NCBI RefSeq assembly: GCF_963678635.1
Contig: NC_087066.1
Coordinates: 65,385,277-65,449,276 of the forward strand
Direction of reading: 5' to 3'
Source: Symsagittifera roscoffensis
Taxonomy: Eukaryota > Xenacoelomorpha > Acoela > Convolutidae
Length of the DNA stretch: 64,000 bases
Positions 32,401 to 43,458 of the stretch are shown piece by piece (position 1 is the first letter of the stretch; each line of letters begins with the position of its first letter). The notes under the pieces are model-generated. The model saw only the letters and a program-made list of their open reading frames with translations, was not told the origin of the DNA and made no database searches. The translations under genes and the position numbers were made by a program.

Positions 32401-34121
32401 TTCGTTAATTCTATTAATTGTTGACAATTACAGTTGTTTCTTTTTGCTTCAGCTGCTGCGCTTGAAAATTAAAATCTTATGGCCTATTACTCGATAATGA
32501 GTCTGCTCATTTGCTTTACTAGCTCAAAATTTACTAGAAGGCCTATATTTATAAGATACGTCGGTAGGGTCAAAGCAGCTTCGATACAGTTTTTTAACAC
32601 ATGGCTTTTGCTTGATTTGGTTCAATTCTAACAATCTGATATATTTATTGTTCCGATAATTGAAAATGGGGAAGAACTCGGTAACGGTTGCGCTTTCTTT
32701 TTTTTTCGTTTTCCACACAAAATCAGGTACCACAAAAAATCATCGCAGATGGTCGAGTGATATACCATTTTAAAGCGTTTTCAGTCGTGATTCGAACCAT
32801 TTTTGAAACACTCCAAAAAATCACTGCATTGAGAAAAACAGTTTTAAGTTTAAATTCCAGCGAATACAGCGAGCAAGCAGGTTACATTAGCTTATTTATT
32901 CTTATTATAAGCCTTGACAGCTCATTTTTTTCAGTAAAATAAGTTTTTGCATCTTTTATTGTCGTGATTTGAAATTTTTGAATTGTTTTCAAATGATTTT
33001 TTGGCTTAGTTTTTCTAGTAATTTTCTTAAAACTGTTGTTCAATTTGCCTACTTGATCGTGATCAACGAGTTTGAATGTATTTCAGTTTTTTGTTCAGCT
33101 CCTTTTATCACACAGAAAGAACTACCTAAATTTGAAATAAAAACTATTTATTTTTAATTCGATGATCCGAATATTCTGAGCTACTTTCGCAGTAACTGAC
33201 TATCTTTTTTTTCTGGCTACTACCAATTTTACCGTATACGTTTTCTCTAGCAACAGCTTTTCGAAGTACAATTATTTTCTGGCAGAAAAAATTTCTCAAA
33301 ATTTGCAGCGTTTCCTTTGAATTTGACTAATTTTTGATGGTATTTTTTATTTTGTGTTCAATGCAACTGATGATCCACTCTACTTCATATATCTTGAAAC
33401 TGTTTGATTTTGCGGATTTATTGTTTTTGTAGTTTGTTTTATCTCGATGATTACGTTGTTGCCTACTATTTTGTTTCGGTTGATTTTTTCTTCAGTCATT
33501 TTAATGCTCAATTTAAATCCATTTTCTGTTTTTTTTTGTAATTAATGTCTTATGTTACGTTTCAATTTGTTTGGAAAAAGTTTTTTTTTTGTACCATGGT
33601 TTTTGTAATCTGTTGGATAACAATCAAATCTGTTGTACTGGAATGTTTTCAAGAGTTTCGTCTTTATCAATTTTTGTTTGCAAATTCTTTTTTGAGTTTT
33701 TGATATGTAATTTTAGTAACTCAAGAGAGATTTTGGTTGAGAGATGGTTGTAGAAGCGTATTACTCAACAGCTTACTTATCATATTTTGAGTTTTTTAAA
33801 CATGAAAAATAATTGAAATGAAGAAGTTTCTATTTACAAATTCTTCTAGTATTGGGTTTTTGCGAAAAGAGTTGGATAGTACCATTCAATTGGTTTTAAT
33901 TTTGTTACAGAGTTACTCTAGAGTTTGTAAAAAAAATCAAGTACTGGTTTCGCTATGGCGTTGAAAAGTTTTTCAAAAAAAATTAAAACTTCGTTAATTC
34001 TATTAATTGTTGACAATTACAGTTGTTTCTTTTTGCTTCAGCTGCTGCGCTTGAAAATTAAAATCTTATGGCCTATTACTCGATAATGAGTCTGCTCATT
34101 TGCTTTACTAGCTCAAAATTT
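29474..34121 (+). repeat. Large tandem triplication, units of ~1.51-1.58 kb
   Basis: Units run about 29,474-31,030, 31,031-32,543 and 32,544-34,121 and are nearly identical. Unit 1 lacks a ~34-nt block present near 31,332 and 32,919. Unit 2 lacks ~74 nt (near 31,271) that the others keep, with a 2-nt CG microhomology at the deletion. Unit junctions share TATATTTATAAG with the sequence entering unit 1, suggesting duplication through microhomology or unequal exchange. Short open frames repeat three times in parallel but look like non-coding sequence copied three times. Confidence 0.92.
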
Positions 34122-34502
34122 GACTAGAACAGAAAATATTCAAACCGATTTTTCTCGGCAGTGGGACAATTTTTAAAAAAAATTTTTAACTTCTCCCAAG
34201 TCTGGACTGAAAGGGTTTTAAAATGGTTAAACCACTCTTCCCAATACGATTATTATTTGCGGTAAATGATTTTGGTTGAAACACGAAATTTGAGATCAAT
34301 TCAAATTTAAGTCTCGCAAACTCGGCATAAAAACTGGGAAATGCGAAGTTTGAGATGCAATCAGCCTATAAAGCAGTCCAATCAGTTAATTTGAGCACAG
34401 TACTAGTTTTATTTAGGATAATACTTAGTTAAATTAATTAGTTAATATTGGATGATAATTGATTAGTAAATACTTGACAAGGTCAAACTCCTATTTAAAA
34501 CA

Positions 34503-34510
34503 TATAAAAG
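34503..34510 (+). promoter_or_regulatory. TATA box
   Basis: TATAAAAG in an otherwise non-T-rich context, 70 nt upstream of an ATG at 34,573. Spacing would allow transcription to begin around 34,530-34,540. It could belong to a host gene or to an old LTR, since the preceding 100 nt have LTR-like character. Confidence 0.4.
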
Positions 34511-34572
34511 GCCAGAAGCCAATCAAGATGCAATGTTCAACTCAAAAAAACATTGAACCGTGAACCCAAACA

Positions 34573-35022
34573 ATGAACCCGACCGGGAACCCTTTTGCGA
34601 AGAAATTGGCATCCAATTTGACAGGAGGGGCTATCACTCCACCTCTCATCCTGGACACGGAAATTTTCATTGTATACTCTGCTAACGAGTTAATGACAAA
34701 ACCTACCGGTATTGACGGAGAAAAAAATTCTGTGATTTAGGACGCTATAATAGTCGCTCTATTGAAATTGATTTCGTGGAACCAATTAGAAGGTTTAATT
34801 TGCTTGCATAAACTTTGTAATAATAGGTCAAGTATGTTGGCGTTGGTCTTCGGTTATAAAAAGAGCAAAAAAGGGGCAACTTTTTTTATACACAGAGCCA
34901 CCAACAATATGTCAATTGGGACATTTTTTAATCAAACAGATTTAAAATTTCAGTCATTATATCCCTTCTCTGAGTTTAAGAAGTCACTAAATTGTAATAC
35001 GAGATTGCCCTTTCCCAAATAA
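34573..35022 (+). pseudogene. TATA-linked ORF interrupted by an in-frame TAG, unknown
   Basis: From the ATG, 55 codons of protein-like sequence (start MNPTGNPFAKKLASNL) reach TAG at 34,738-34,740, after which the same frame stays open for another 94 codons to 35,022. It is not a family I recognise. It could be a small intact gene of 55 residues, a gene broken by one stop, or the start of a decayed retroelement with readthrough. An acceptor-like TGATTTAG ends exactly at the TAG, so an exon junction is also possible. Confidence 0.3.
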
Positions 35023-35246
35023 GATGGCTATTAAATAGCCAAACGGGTCATTGTGCAGATACTATGAGAGTGAAAATTCACTAGGAAATTTCTTTCGGTC
35101 CTTTCAAAAGGGGACAACTTCTTCTTATTTTCTGATCTGATGTTACAAGTAACTTTACTTTGCTGAGCTTCTTTGTTTTATAAAGCGGAGATAGGATTGT
35201 ATGACAATCTGTCCTGGTATGATTTTATTATTGTTTTTTAAGTCCC

Positions 35247-35492
35247 TTGACGCCAAAAAAAAGAAGAAAAGTTTCTCAACTGATAGTTCCCGGAGATGAT
35301 TTTCCCCCATTTGAGCACCAAATTTATCTCGGAAATGTTGTGTTTGATGTGTATTACCTAAGGATTGAAATCATTTTTGATAATTGTTACCAAAGCTTAC
35401 TTTCCACTTACTTTTTTAACGATTTTTGGCAAAAAGTGAAACAAAAAATTGGGGAAATTATCGATCGATTACTCGCTGGGTCTGAGTTTTGA
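35247..35492 (+). CDS. Candidate exon with basic nuclear-signal-like start, unknown
   Basis: An open frame whose first residues include PKKRRKV, resembling a monopartite nuclear localisation signal, then a mixed-composition stretch with VPGDDFPPFEHQIYLGNVVF and a helical end IGEIIDRLLAGSEF. No ATG at the start; an acceptor-like TTTTTTAAG ends at about 35,241. Could be a transposase or gene remnant. Low confidence. Confidence 0.22.
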   Translation: MTPKKRRKVSQLIVPGDDFPPFEHQIYLGNVVFDVYYLRIEIIFDNCYQSLLSTYFFNDFWQKVKQKIGEIIDRLLAGSEF

Positions 35493-35980
35493 TACAGCAG
35501 ACGATCTGATTTCGATTATTCTGCTTGTAAAAATCACTTCAAATAATTTTTTGATCGATCAAATATGTATCATACCATTTATATAAAGCTAAAGAAATTT
35601 TTAGAAGTTGAAGAAATTTCGCTCATTGAATCCAATATCTGACATACTATTCAATTTGGAGCTGCTTCTTTTCTGTCACCCAGAAAGTTACTAAGTTATT
35701 ATTTATGCATTAATGATGGTATCACATTCAATTATTTTTTAATCATCTGCAAACGCTGTAAGAGCAGTACTTTTATCCAATAACCACTACTTTTGTCCAG
35801 ACTCCTGTTCATTTTGGATTGAAATTGAAAAATTAGAATTAGAGTTGAAATCGGAGTATGTGAAGATTGCAAGCAAAAGGGTAAACAAGGATTCCGGTGC
35901 TAGTTTACACGTGGTGGGAGATACTTTGATGGACCTGTTGGGCTTGGGGGCCTAATGTGTCTTTGTGAAAATATCTTCAG

Positions 35981-36081
35981 GTGGTTTTGGATGTGTTGTC
36001 AGCACACCACCTTGGCTACCTTGTTTCCTCACTTGTCAAATCCCCCTCTTGCGCCGACAATCAATCACCCCTTCTTTCTAA
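35981..36081 (+). CDS. Candidate short cysteine-containing terminal exon
   Basis: Acceptor ATATCTTCAG ends at 35,980. Phase-1 entry gives about 32 codons with three cysteines (GGFGCVVSTPPWLPC, then FLTCQ) to TAA at 36,079, and an AATAAA follows at 36,229-36,234. The layout is that of the last exon of a small secreted peptide, but the exon is short. A competing open frame through 35,742-35,957 ends just before it. Confidence 0.25.
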
Positions 36082-36590
36082 CCTCGCACCACTAAAACGA
36101 CATTATGCTGTAACTCCAGCTACAAATAACCATCATCCAGTGTTATAATCTCCGCTCAGATCATTACTAACTTCCAGCTTACTGCTATACTAAATAACCA
36201 GTGCATTGTATCATCCCTGTCACATCCCAATAAAAAACATTATCTTCTTTTCAAAAATCACAGAGTTCTTATTTAGAAAGTTCTTATTTAGAAAGTTCTG
36301 GCAATTGAGTTGCCCAAACGTAAATAGTTGCTCAAAACTTCCTCATTTTAAAGCCTTTTGTTGTTTTTGACATCTGATAATTATAAATTACAACAGAGCT
36401 GGTATAAATCAAGTTTTTGATGCAAACCTCAATTTCCAAATTACAAGCTCCACTGATTTATGTGTTTTTCGGCCCCGTAAAACTATAAAATCTTCGGCCA
36501 AATTGAGATAGTCATGAAAGGCTTCTGATAATTCACAAGAAACATAACTCCCCATATTCAATTATCTCCCCAAGAAGAAAAGGATTTCTT

Positions 36591-36596
36591 TATAAA
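36591..36596 (+). promoter_or_regulatory. TATA box for the signal-peptide exon
   Basis: TATAAA located 63 nt upstream of the ATG at 36,659, compatible with a transcription start about 30 nt downstream of the box and a short 5' leader. Confidence 0.35.
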
Positions 36597-36658
36597 TGCT
36601 GAATTGGTACAAGTGACTCGAATATTTATTGCAATCAATTAAAATAGCTCCTGTTGTC

Positions 36659-36690
36659 ATGAAACTCATTATACTTCTGTTCATTATCAG
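36659..36690 (+). CDS. Candidate first coding exon: signal peptide
   Basis: ATG followed by nine codons of a strongly hydrophobic run, MKLIILLFII, ending in AG|GTGGGT, a good donor (phase 2). With the upstream TATA box this is the typical first exon of a small secreted protein gene. The next exon would lie to the right, where a 200-N gap starts at 36,929, so it may be lost in the gap. No compatible phase-2 acceptor exon is certain. Confidence 0.4.
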
Positions 36691-36928
36691 GTGGGTTTGA
36701 ATTTAGAATCACAAAGAGATATATTTTTTAAATCGAAATTAAAAAATCGGGGTTGAAGTGATCGTGTATTTTTTAAATTTTTCTCGATGGGTTGAAAATG
36801 AGTACCTTGAGGCTCGTCAGGAGCTGGGTTCAAGCAGGGTTTGGTGGTATAAGGTCATCAGAAACTGAACTTTTTTTGACTCCCTAAGGTATTAATTTGG
36901 AACGCTAAATGTTTCTAGCGGATTAATG

Positions 36929-37128
36929 NNNNNNNNNNNNNNNNNNNNNNNNNNNNNNNNNNNNNNNNNNNNNNNNNNNNNNNNNNNNNNNNNNNNNNNN
37001 NNNNNNNNNNNNNNNNNNNNNNNNNNNNNNNNNNNNNNNNNNNNNNNNNNNNNNNNNNNNNNNNNNNNNNNNNNNNNNNNNNNNNNNNNNNNNNNNNNNN
37101 NNNNNNNNNNNNNNNNNNNNNNNNNNNN
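36929..37128. other. Assembly gap (200 N)
   Basis: Exactly 200 undetermined bases. The right side begins in a GA microsatellite, which probably caused the break, so the true gap size is unknown. Confidence 0.99.
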
Positions 37129-37168
37129 GAGAGAGAGAAAGGAGAGAGAGAGAGAGAGAGAGAGAGAG
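37129..37168 (+). repeat. (GA)n microsatellite
   Basis: About 40 nt of GA dinucleotides interrupted by AAAGG, directly at the gap edge. Confidence 0.95.
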
Positions 37169-37819
37169 GGTGCGAGAATACGTAAGGTTGTTCTTTTTCG
37201 GGAAACGCAGAACCAGATGCAATTACAGTTGTATAACGTCAAGTGAGGACAAGGCTTTTCACGCAAACTTACCTTCGCAAAAAATACTTGTTTAACCAAT
37301 GTCAAAAAACCGATTGAAATTTATTTAGCTTTTAAAATTATAATTGGTCGGTTTTCTATTATTTACCCCAGATTCCATCTTTGGTTATTAAGAGTCGATG
37401 AACGTAGTTCAGATTCTTATATGTCGAGATGATTTTTTTTTTTTAGGATAAGACTCAAAGTTTGTTCAGGCTCAAATTTACTTTTTCGCGGTTTAACTAT
37501 TGATTTCTCTTCAAGTTCAGTTCATTTCGCTTGTTAAAAGAAAGCAAACTTCACTATCGAACAGCGAAAGTGTAAAGATCGAAAAATATGTGACTGACTT
37601 CTACATTCGAAAGTGGAACTTAATTATCTATTTTCCAGTAATATAAAAATTTTAACCATCGATCGAGTTTTCTCAAATTGGGTTGGTTTTATCAAAAAAT
37701 GTCAATGCTTAATTGTTTCAGAAATTCGGAGAGCTTTGAGGATATATATTGCTTTCTTTGAAAATCGAAAATTGAGATTTTTTCAAGAAGTAAGTCCGTA
37801 CTTTTGTTCCCGACTTTCG

Positions 37820-38295
37820 AAGAAAACGGAACATTTATGCTCGGTGTTGTTTTTTTTATTCATTCAATTTTCACCGATCGAATTAATAATTTCAACAAAC
37901 AGTTTTAATACCCCATTGAAGATACCGAATTCTTGAGTTCAATGTAAAAAATACTTCATCTCTTATAATTTTTTGATTAAAAGTTGTGAGGGTTTGAAAA
38001 TTGCCAAATTTGCCAAATTCTGGACTAAATTATGAGCGCTTTGAAGATTTTATTCGTAATGCTGAGAACGTAACGCGAATTATTTATGCGTGGCAAATCA
38101 TTCCGCACAACAAAATTTTTCCAAATTCAACTGAGGCTAACTAATTGGTCGTATTAATTTCGTACGGCTCAAAATTTTACGGAATGATATTGTCCGAAAT
38201 GTATAGGTTTTTCCATATTTTCTTTTCTCAAATTTATTCGATATAAATAAAGAAATAGTCGGAACAATCAGGGCTTTGCCCTGATATACGAGCAG
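37820..38295 (+). repeat. Arm of an inverted-repeat transposon family
   Basis: Resembles the right arm of the element at 58,372-60,881: a CGGAACATTTATGCT block near 37,829, a following T-rich tract, and the terminal hairpin CAGGGCTTTGCCCTGATA with CGAGCAG at 38,269-38,295. Only one arm is recognised here; 37,169-37,819 to its left is unassigned. Probably a solo or truncated copy. Confidence 0.5.
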
Positions 38296-40164
38296 TTTTT
38301 TTTCTGTTTACTTGCGTTTGTTGACTCTTTTCCAACTGTCTCTTGGTTATATTTTTGTTAAGCAAAGCTCGTTTTTTGAAATTAAGGTTGTTTTTTTTGC
38401 GTCTAGAACTTTCACGTGGTACAATCGAAATAAAATTGGTCAAGCTGAGGTAGACTTGAAGCAAGAAGTCAATTGATTATTGTCATGGCAGTGGATTGAG
38501 TGTATCTTTGTGTTTTTTTGCAAACTTTTCTACTTATTCTTTTCTTCAAAAAAATTTTTTTTTCAAATTTTTTCTACCTGTTCTTTCCTTCAAAAGACAA
38601 CCATTCATGTATTTTTCAGATTTTGTAACGTATTTTGTATTGCCGTTTTGAAAAAAGTTAATTCACTGCAAATTATGCATAATTTATATGAACAATAAAA
38701 AACGAATAGCCGTTAGCTGTGCAAGTAGCCTAGACTGTTCTTGTTCTGACTGCAATTCGCCAGAGAAAAAGTTAAGCCTCATTTCATAAAACGATCAAAA
38801 AAAATTTAATGCACCATTCAAATGCGGTGAAAAAGGAAAAAGAGTTCATCCTCAAAATGAAAACTAATTCAAATTATTCATTCGAACTAACAACGCGGCA
38901 AATCTATTCATCTCAGAATCCAAATTGCATTGAGGCAAGCTATTTGAACTGGATATCGCATTAATGGATGCAAAATATATCTTTTTGATCTTCCCATAAA
39001 GTGCAGGATGAGAATTTGTAGTAAAAACCTCAGTCGATACAGGGTCAAACACAAAGTTCTCGTTTAGTCTAGTTTTATTTAGCAATTTTTTCCTGGTTTG
39101 CCTAAATGAAAATATTTCACAATGATTTCGATCGTTTTACAGCAATTGATCATCCATGATAAATTTAAACCAATAAGTGTAAAAAAATTTTATATCTGAC
39201 TTCTCTGTTGAATAATTTTTGTTCTTCTTAATTGAAATCAATAGTGATAAAAATTATAATGATCAGTAATGATCAATTTTTCAAATTTTTCTCCAGGGGG
39301 TCGCAATAACCTATTTTATGTTTTTGGGGGGAAGGTGGACTTTCACATAAGTTAGAAAAAATCAACAAACGAATACAAAACAAAAATCAAAATTTATAGC
39401 TCTGTGAAGTTTTTTAGCGAACAAAATCCAAGATAATGGCAATATAGATGGCATTATGATGAATCTCAAGTCTACCATACAGTTCTCATGGCTTCATAGT
39501 TTTCATGACATTTATATCTCAAACAACAATGGATGTTAGTCTAAGTCTAAACACAACTAGAAAACTGGCTAAGTAATTCTTGACAGAACTAGCCCCCTGT
39601 TGAACGGCTTGGAGCACTTTAGACGAATTTAGCATTTTGACTCAATCGATTATAGCTCGTTTCAGCAAAACTTATAAATAGTTCTGAATTTAGGTCATTT
39701 TAAACAAAGTAGTTGATTCCTCAATTAGTGAAAAACAATTTGGAAAAAAACTTATATCTGAAAGTTGATACAAATGTGTTTTTACTACAATGGGTGTCTG
39801 CGTCTGTTATACCATTATCTGACAGGCAATGCAAGAGTCAAAACTCTGTTAGCGCTTCCAACTGAGACCCGATCGGAACTTCAACCGACTTGGTTTTCAA
39901 AATCCGCTGTTTTTTCACTATCGCAGAAGAAAAACAAGTGAAAGTTAATGTACGTTATTTCAAGTAAGAAGACAAGAGTTCAGAATTTTTCAAGTATACT
40001 GACGCTATGCCAAGTCGACTGATCCTGCTTGTGGCTGACCCAAGGCAGAGTTACCGCAGCTTCAATTAATTTTAGTATGATACTGTATAAACTTGAAACA
40101 AAAAATATTATGAGGCTCGTGGTTGCTCAATTCATATAATTTTAAGTTACAGTCAAAGTAACTT
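38296..40164. other. No gene recognised
   Basis: AT-rich DNA. A motif with GTGCAAGTAGC near 38,718 recurs at 59,658, indicating a dispersed repeat fragment. Otherwise nothing supported. Confidence 0.4.
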
Positions 40165-40400
40165 TTAATTTTTTCCAGAAATATAATGCCACTGCGGATC
40201 AATTTTATATTTCTTGCATGTCGCAACGCATTCTTCATACGAGTAGTACAAATTGGGGCGCCAAGGTATGGGACAGAAGACTCGACTGCAGTCATTCATT
40301 TCAGGCTTGAACTCCCACGTTCCTTCCATGTAGCACTTGTAATTCCAGTCTCCGTGGTAATATTCACATGTTGTTTTGACGAAAGCTTTCGGAGTTGGAG
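40165..40400 (-). CDS. Terminal exon of a secreted, Kunitz-like cysteine-rich protein
   Basis: On the minus strand, an acceptor GTTTTAG at 40,401-40,407 is followed by a phase-1 exon of 77 codons ending in TAA (plus coordinates 40,165-40,167). It has exactly six cysteines with spacing 10-14-4-14-3; the last pair lies in YYSYEECVATCKK, the signature of the end of Kunitz/BPTI domains (aromatic, S, EEC, three residues, C). The first five spacings deviate from standard Kunitz (8-15-7-12-3), so this is a divergent or Kunitz-derived fold, such as those common in arthropod secretions. Codon composition and GC content are clearly different from the surroundings. Upstream exons would be at higher coordinates; a phase-1 signal-peptide exon lies at 61,400-61,475. 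Confidence 0.65.
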
Positions 40401-41035
40401 CTAAAACTTTTCACCTTTGATTGAAGGATTAACCAAGTGAAGGATTTACCAACCTCATAATTTAATATGGTTATGATATACTCAGCGGAAAAACTAGCTT
40501 TTAATTTAAACTAGAATCCAGTTAACATCGCCAAAAAACCGATGTTAATTTGATTTCTTTCAGCCTATTTTTTCAGTTACTTAACATACATCTCGCTTTT
40601 GTGTTTTCAAAGCCGCAGTTAAGCATTTCTTAATCTAGATTTAATTTCATAATAATCTTATGCGCAATTTTTTTAACTGCAAATTTTACGCTATTTCAAA
40701 GTTATTACCTCTCAATCTTGCAATTTTGTACCCGCTTCAATCGACATTTACAATTTATCTGCAAAACAAATCAATTTTCATAAACTATTTCCTATTTTTG
40801 AGATTGCTCATATGAACAATTGCAATGGTAATATTCCGTGCTTCATGCAGAACATTTCGTCTACTTAATTATTGGTCCAACTACCATATTATTACACCGA
40901 AGACTTTAGTCAAGGTGTTATGGTATCGTGTAACGGGTTTTTTTTTAATGTCTGTTGTCAAGTGTCGACAAATAATGTCCACAGTTATCAATTATCATGT
41001 GGGCTGGACTATATCGCGCTATGTCACGTGATTGC
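40401..41035. other. No gene recognised
   Basis: AT-rich DNA upstream (minus-strand sense) of the Kunitz-like exon. I looked for a preceding exon and found none I could defend. Confidence 0.35.
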
Positions 41036-41353
41036 GTATGTTTGTTTCTTTATTTGTTCATCTTTATTTATTTAATTATCTGTTCTTCTATTTATTTAAT
41101 TATGTTTAGTTTGCTTAAATTTATTTATAATTTATGTATGTACATATTTATTTTTGTTTATTTTTATCACGTGTTTTGTTTATTTATTTAATTATTCTTT
41201 CTTTCATTTAGTTTTGCTTTTATTATTTCTGCGTGTGTATTTATTTAATTTATTTATTTTCATTTATTTATATTATGGGTCTGTTTGTTTGGTTATTTGT
41301 TCATATATATTTTTTCATGTCTATTTAATTATTTGTACATTTCACTTTTGCTT

Positions 41354-41384
<31 letters not shown>

Positions 41385-42245
41385 TGTATTTATTTATGTA
41401 TTTATTTATTTATTTATGTATTGATTTATTTTTTTATTGCTTATTTATTTATCAGGTGTGCTTTGTTTATTTGTTGATATTTATTTCTATATTTATTTAA
41501 TTATTCTTTCTTTCATTTAGTTTTGCTTTTATTATTTATGTATGTGTATTTATTTCATTTATTTATTTTCATTTATTCATATTATGGGTCTGTTTGTTTG
41601 GTTATTTGTTCATATATATTTTTTCATGTCTATTTAATTATTTGTACATTTCACTTTTGCTTTTATTTATTTATATATTTATTTATTTATGTATTCATTT
41701 ATGTATTTATTTATTTATTTATGTATTGATTTATTTTTTTATTGCTTATTTATTTATCAGGTGTGTTTTGTTTATTTGTTGATATTTATTTCTATATTTA
41801 TTTAATTATTCTTTCTTTCATTTAGTTTTGCTTTTATTATTTATGTATGTGTATTTATTTAATTCATTTACTTTCATTTATTTATATTATGGGTCTGTTT
41901 GTTTGGTTATTTGTTCATGAGATATATATTTTTTCATGTTAATTTAATTATTTGTACATTTCAGTTTTGCGTTTATTTATTTATTTATTTATTTATTTAT
42001 GTATGTATTTATTCATTTATGTATTGATTTATTTTTTTATTGTTTATTTATTTATCAGGTGTGTTTTGTTTATTCGTTGATATTTATTGCTATATTTATT
42101 TAATTATTTTCTTTCATTTAGTTTTGCTTTTATTTATTATTCATGTATGTATTTATTTATTCATTTATTTATTTATGTTTATTTATTTTTGGTTTGTTCG
42201 TTCATTTGTTGGTTTGTTCGTTCATTTATTTATTTATTTAGTTAG
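41036..42245 (+). repeat. TTTA-rich array with ~306-bp higher-order units
   Basis: Imperfect (TTTA)n throughout, with longer blocks repeating in order: ATTATGGGTCTGTTTGTTTG at about 41,273, 41,579 and 41,886, and CTTTCATTTAGTTTTGCTTT at about 41,199, 41,506, 41,812 and 42,107. The period is therefore near 306 bp over about three and a half units. Open frames of F, Y, L and I across it are a trivial consequence of TTTA repeats. Confidence 0.92.
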
Positions 42246-42611
42246 CGTCTTTGTTGTTTGATTGTGAAATTTGATGTTTTACTTCTTAGCTATGTAGTTA
42301 AAAGCAAAAATGATTTTCAATTTATTGTTCTGTTTAGGATATTTTCAGAAAGATCTGTATATCACCAATTAGCGTACAACGATTTACAGGGAACGCTGCC
42401 AACGAGATTTGTCCACTTGCTTTTGGGTTGCAGCTACATCAAAAATGATTTTAAATTATTTATTTTAAAGATTTATCTATAGTTATATCTGTCCGGTAAT
42501 TAATTTTCAAATTTGCTTTTGTATTTCTCAAAAAACAATTTGTTGGAGCGTGGACTCAATAACGTAAAGCAAAATGTTAAATTTTATGTTACTTCTATTT
42601 TCAGTCATGTA

Positions 42612-43458
42612 ATGGAGCCATTTCGACCCACGGGCATTGCAAATGATGACAACAGTTGCTATCTCAATTCTGTTCTTCAGCTTTTGTTGTCAAGCGCTTG
42701 CATCAGAGATCGGCTCAGAAGACTTACTGAATTTGACCATGGTAGCGTGTTAATTTCAACTGTGAAAGAGATATTTTGTCAAATGCTGTCCACAGAAAAC
42801 TTTTTCATCAATGCAATGCGTCTACTTCCAAAGTTAAAATTCTCCAGCATCTTGATTTGAATTACAGCTTCTCATATACCTATGGACATCAGCACGATGC
42901 TTCCGAGGTACTACTGTCAATTATCAGTGCATTTAAATCTGAGGGCCAATGGAATTTCTTTGAAATATCGTATTCAGATAATTTCACGTGTTCTCTGTGT
43001 AATGTGTCATGGAGAAGACCTGAAACTACTTCTGCGTTAGTTTTAAGTCCTCCACGCAATGGTCAACTTCTGCAGGAGCTTGTGGTCAATCACTTCGCCA
43101 ACCAAGCCGTTAATGTAACATGTCCAAATTCCACGTGTATCTCAGAAAGGGCAATAACAACTAAAGAACCAACCCATATTGCAAATACTGTTATTTTGCT
43201 GATTGCGCGTTACATGTTTGTCGCTGGCAATCGCGTTTACTCTAGAGCAGAAGTCACAATTGGTGAAACAATCGAAATTGGTGGATGTGATTACGGAGTA
43301 AAGGCTGCTGTTATTCACACGGGGTCTTTTGAATACGGTCATTACTTTATGTCATAAAAACCGCTCATGAGTACCTTTGCGTTAACGATTGCACCATATC
43401 GCACCACCATGTCCCTGATTGGGGTTGTGCTTATGTTATTCTTTGTGAAAAGAAAGAT
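42612..43458 (+). pseudogene. Ubiquitin-specific protease (USP) domain, copy 1, frameshifted
   Basis: Deubiquitinase of the C19/USP family. From ATG 42,612 the Cys box reads TGIANDDNSCYLNSVLQ with the catalytic Cys at 42,657-42,659 and the conserved Asn five residues earlier. A middle part has HQHDASEVL (the QQDA-type box), a CX2C...CX4C zinc ribbon (CSLC, CPNSTC), then the His box with YGHY (His at 43,340-43,342). The frame then stops (TAA at 43,355), but the -1 frame continues with a VNDC acidic box and AYVILCEK, the usual end of USP domains, and runs straight into the Helitron N-terminus. A 5-nt AATGC duplication at about 42,810 breaks it earlier. All USP catalytic boxes are recognisable. 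It was probably the N-terminal domain of the transposase. Confidence 0.82.

Noticed and set aside
29474-34121. Sixty-odd-codon frames repeated three times, as possible paralogous genes
   Set aside because: They recur because the DNA block is triplicated; composition is AT-noise and no domain or splice context supports them.
36892-37305. Open frames spanning the N gap
   Set aside because: They exist only because N bases do not create stops, joined to GA repeats.
40062-40295. 77-codon minus-strand frame over the Kunitz-like exon
   Set aside because: It is a shadow in another frame; the cysteine-rich frame with the acceptor at 40,401 is the coherent one.
41036-42245. Several hydrophobic open frames rich in F, Y, I and L
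   Set aside because: They are TTTA repeats translated in frames without stops.
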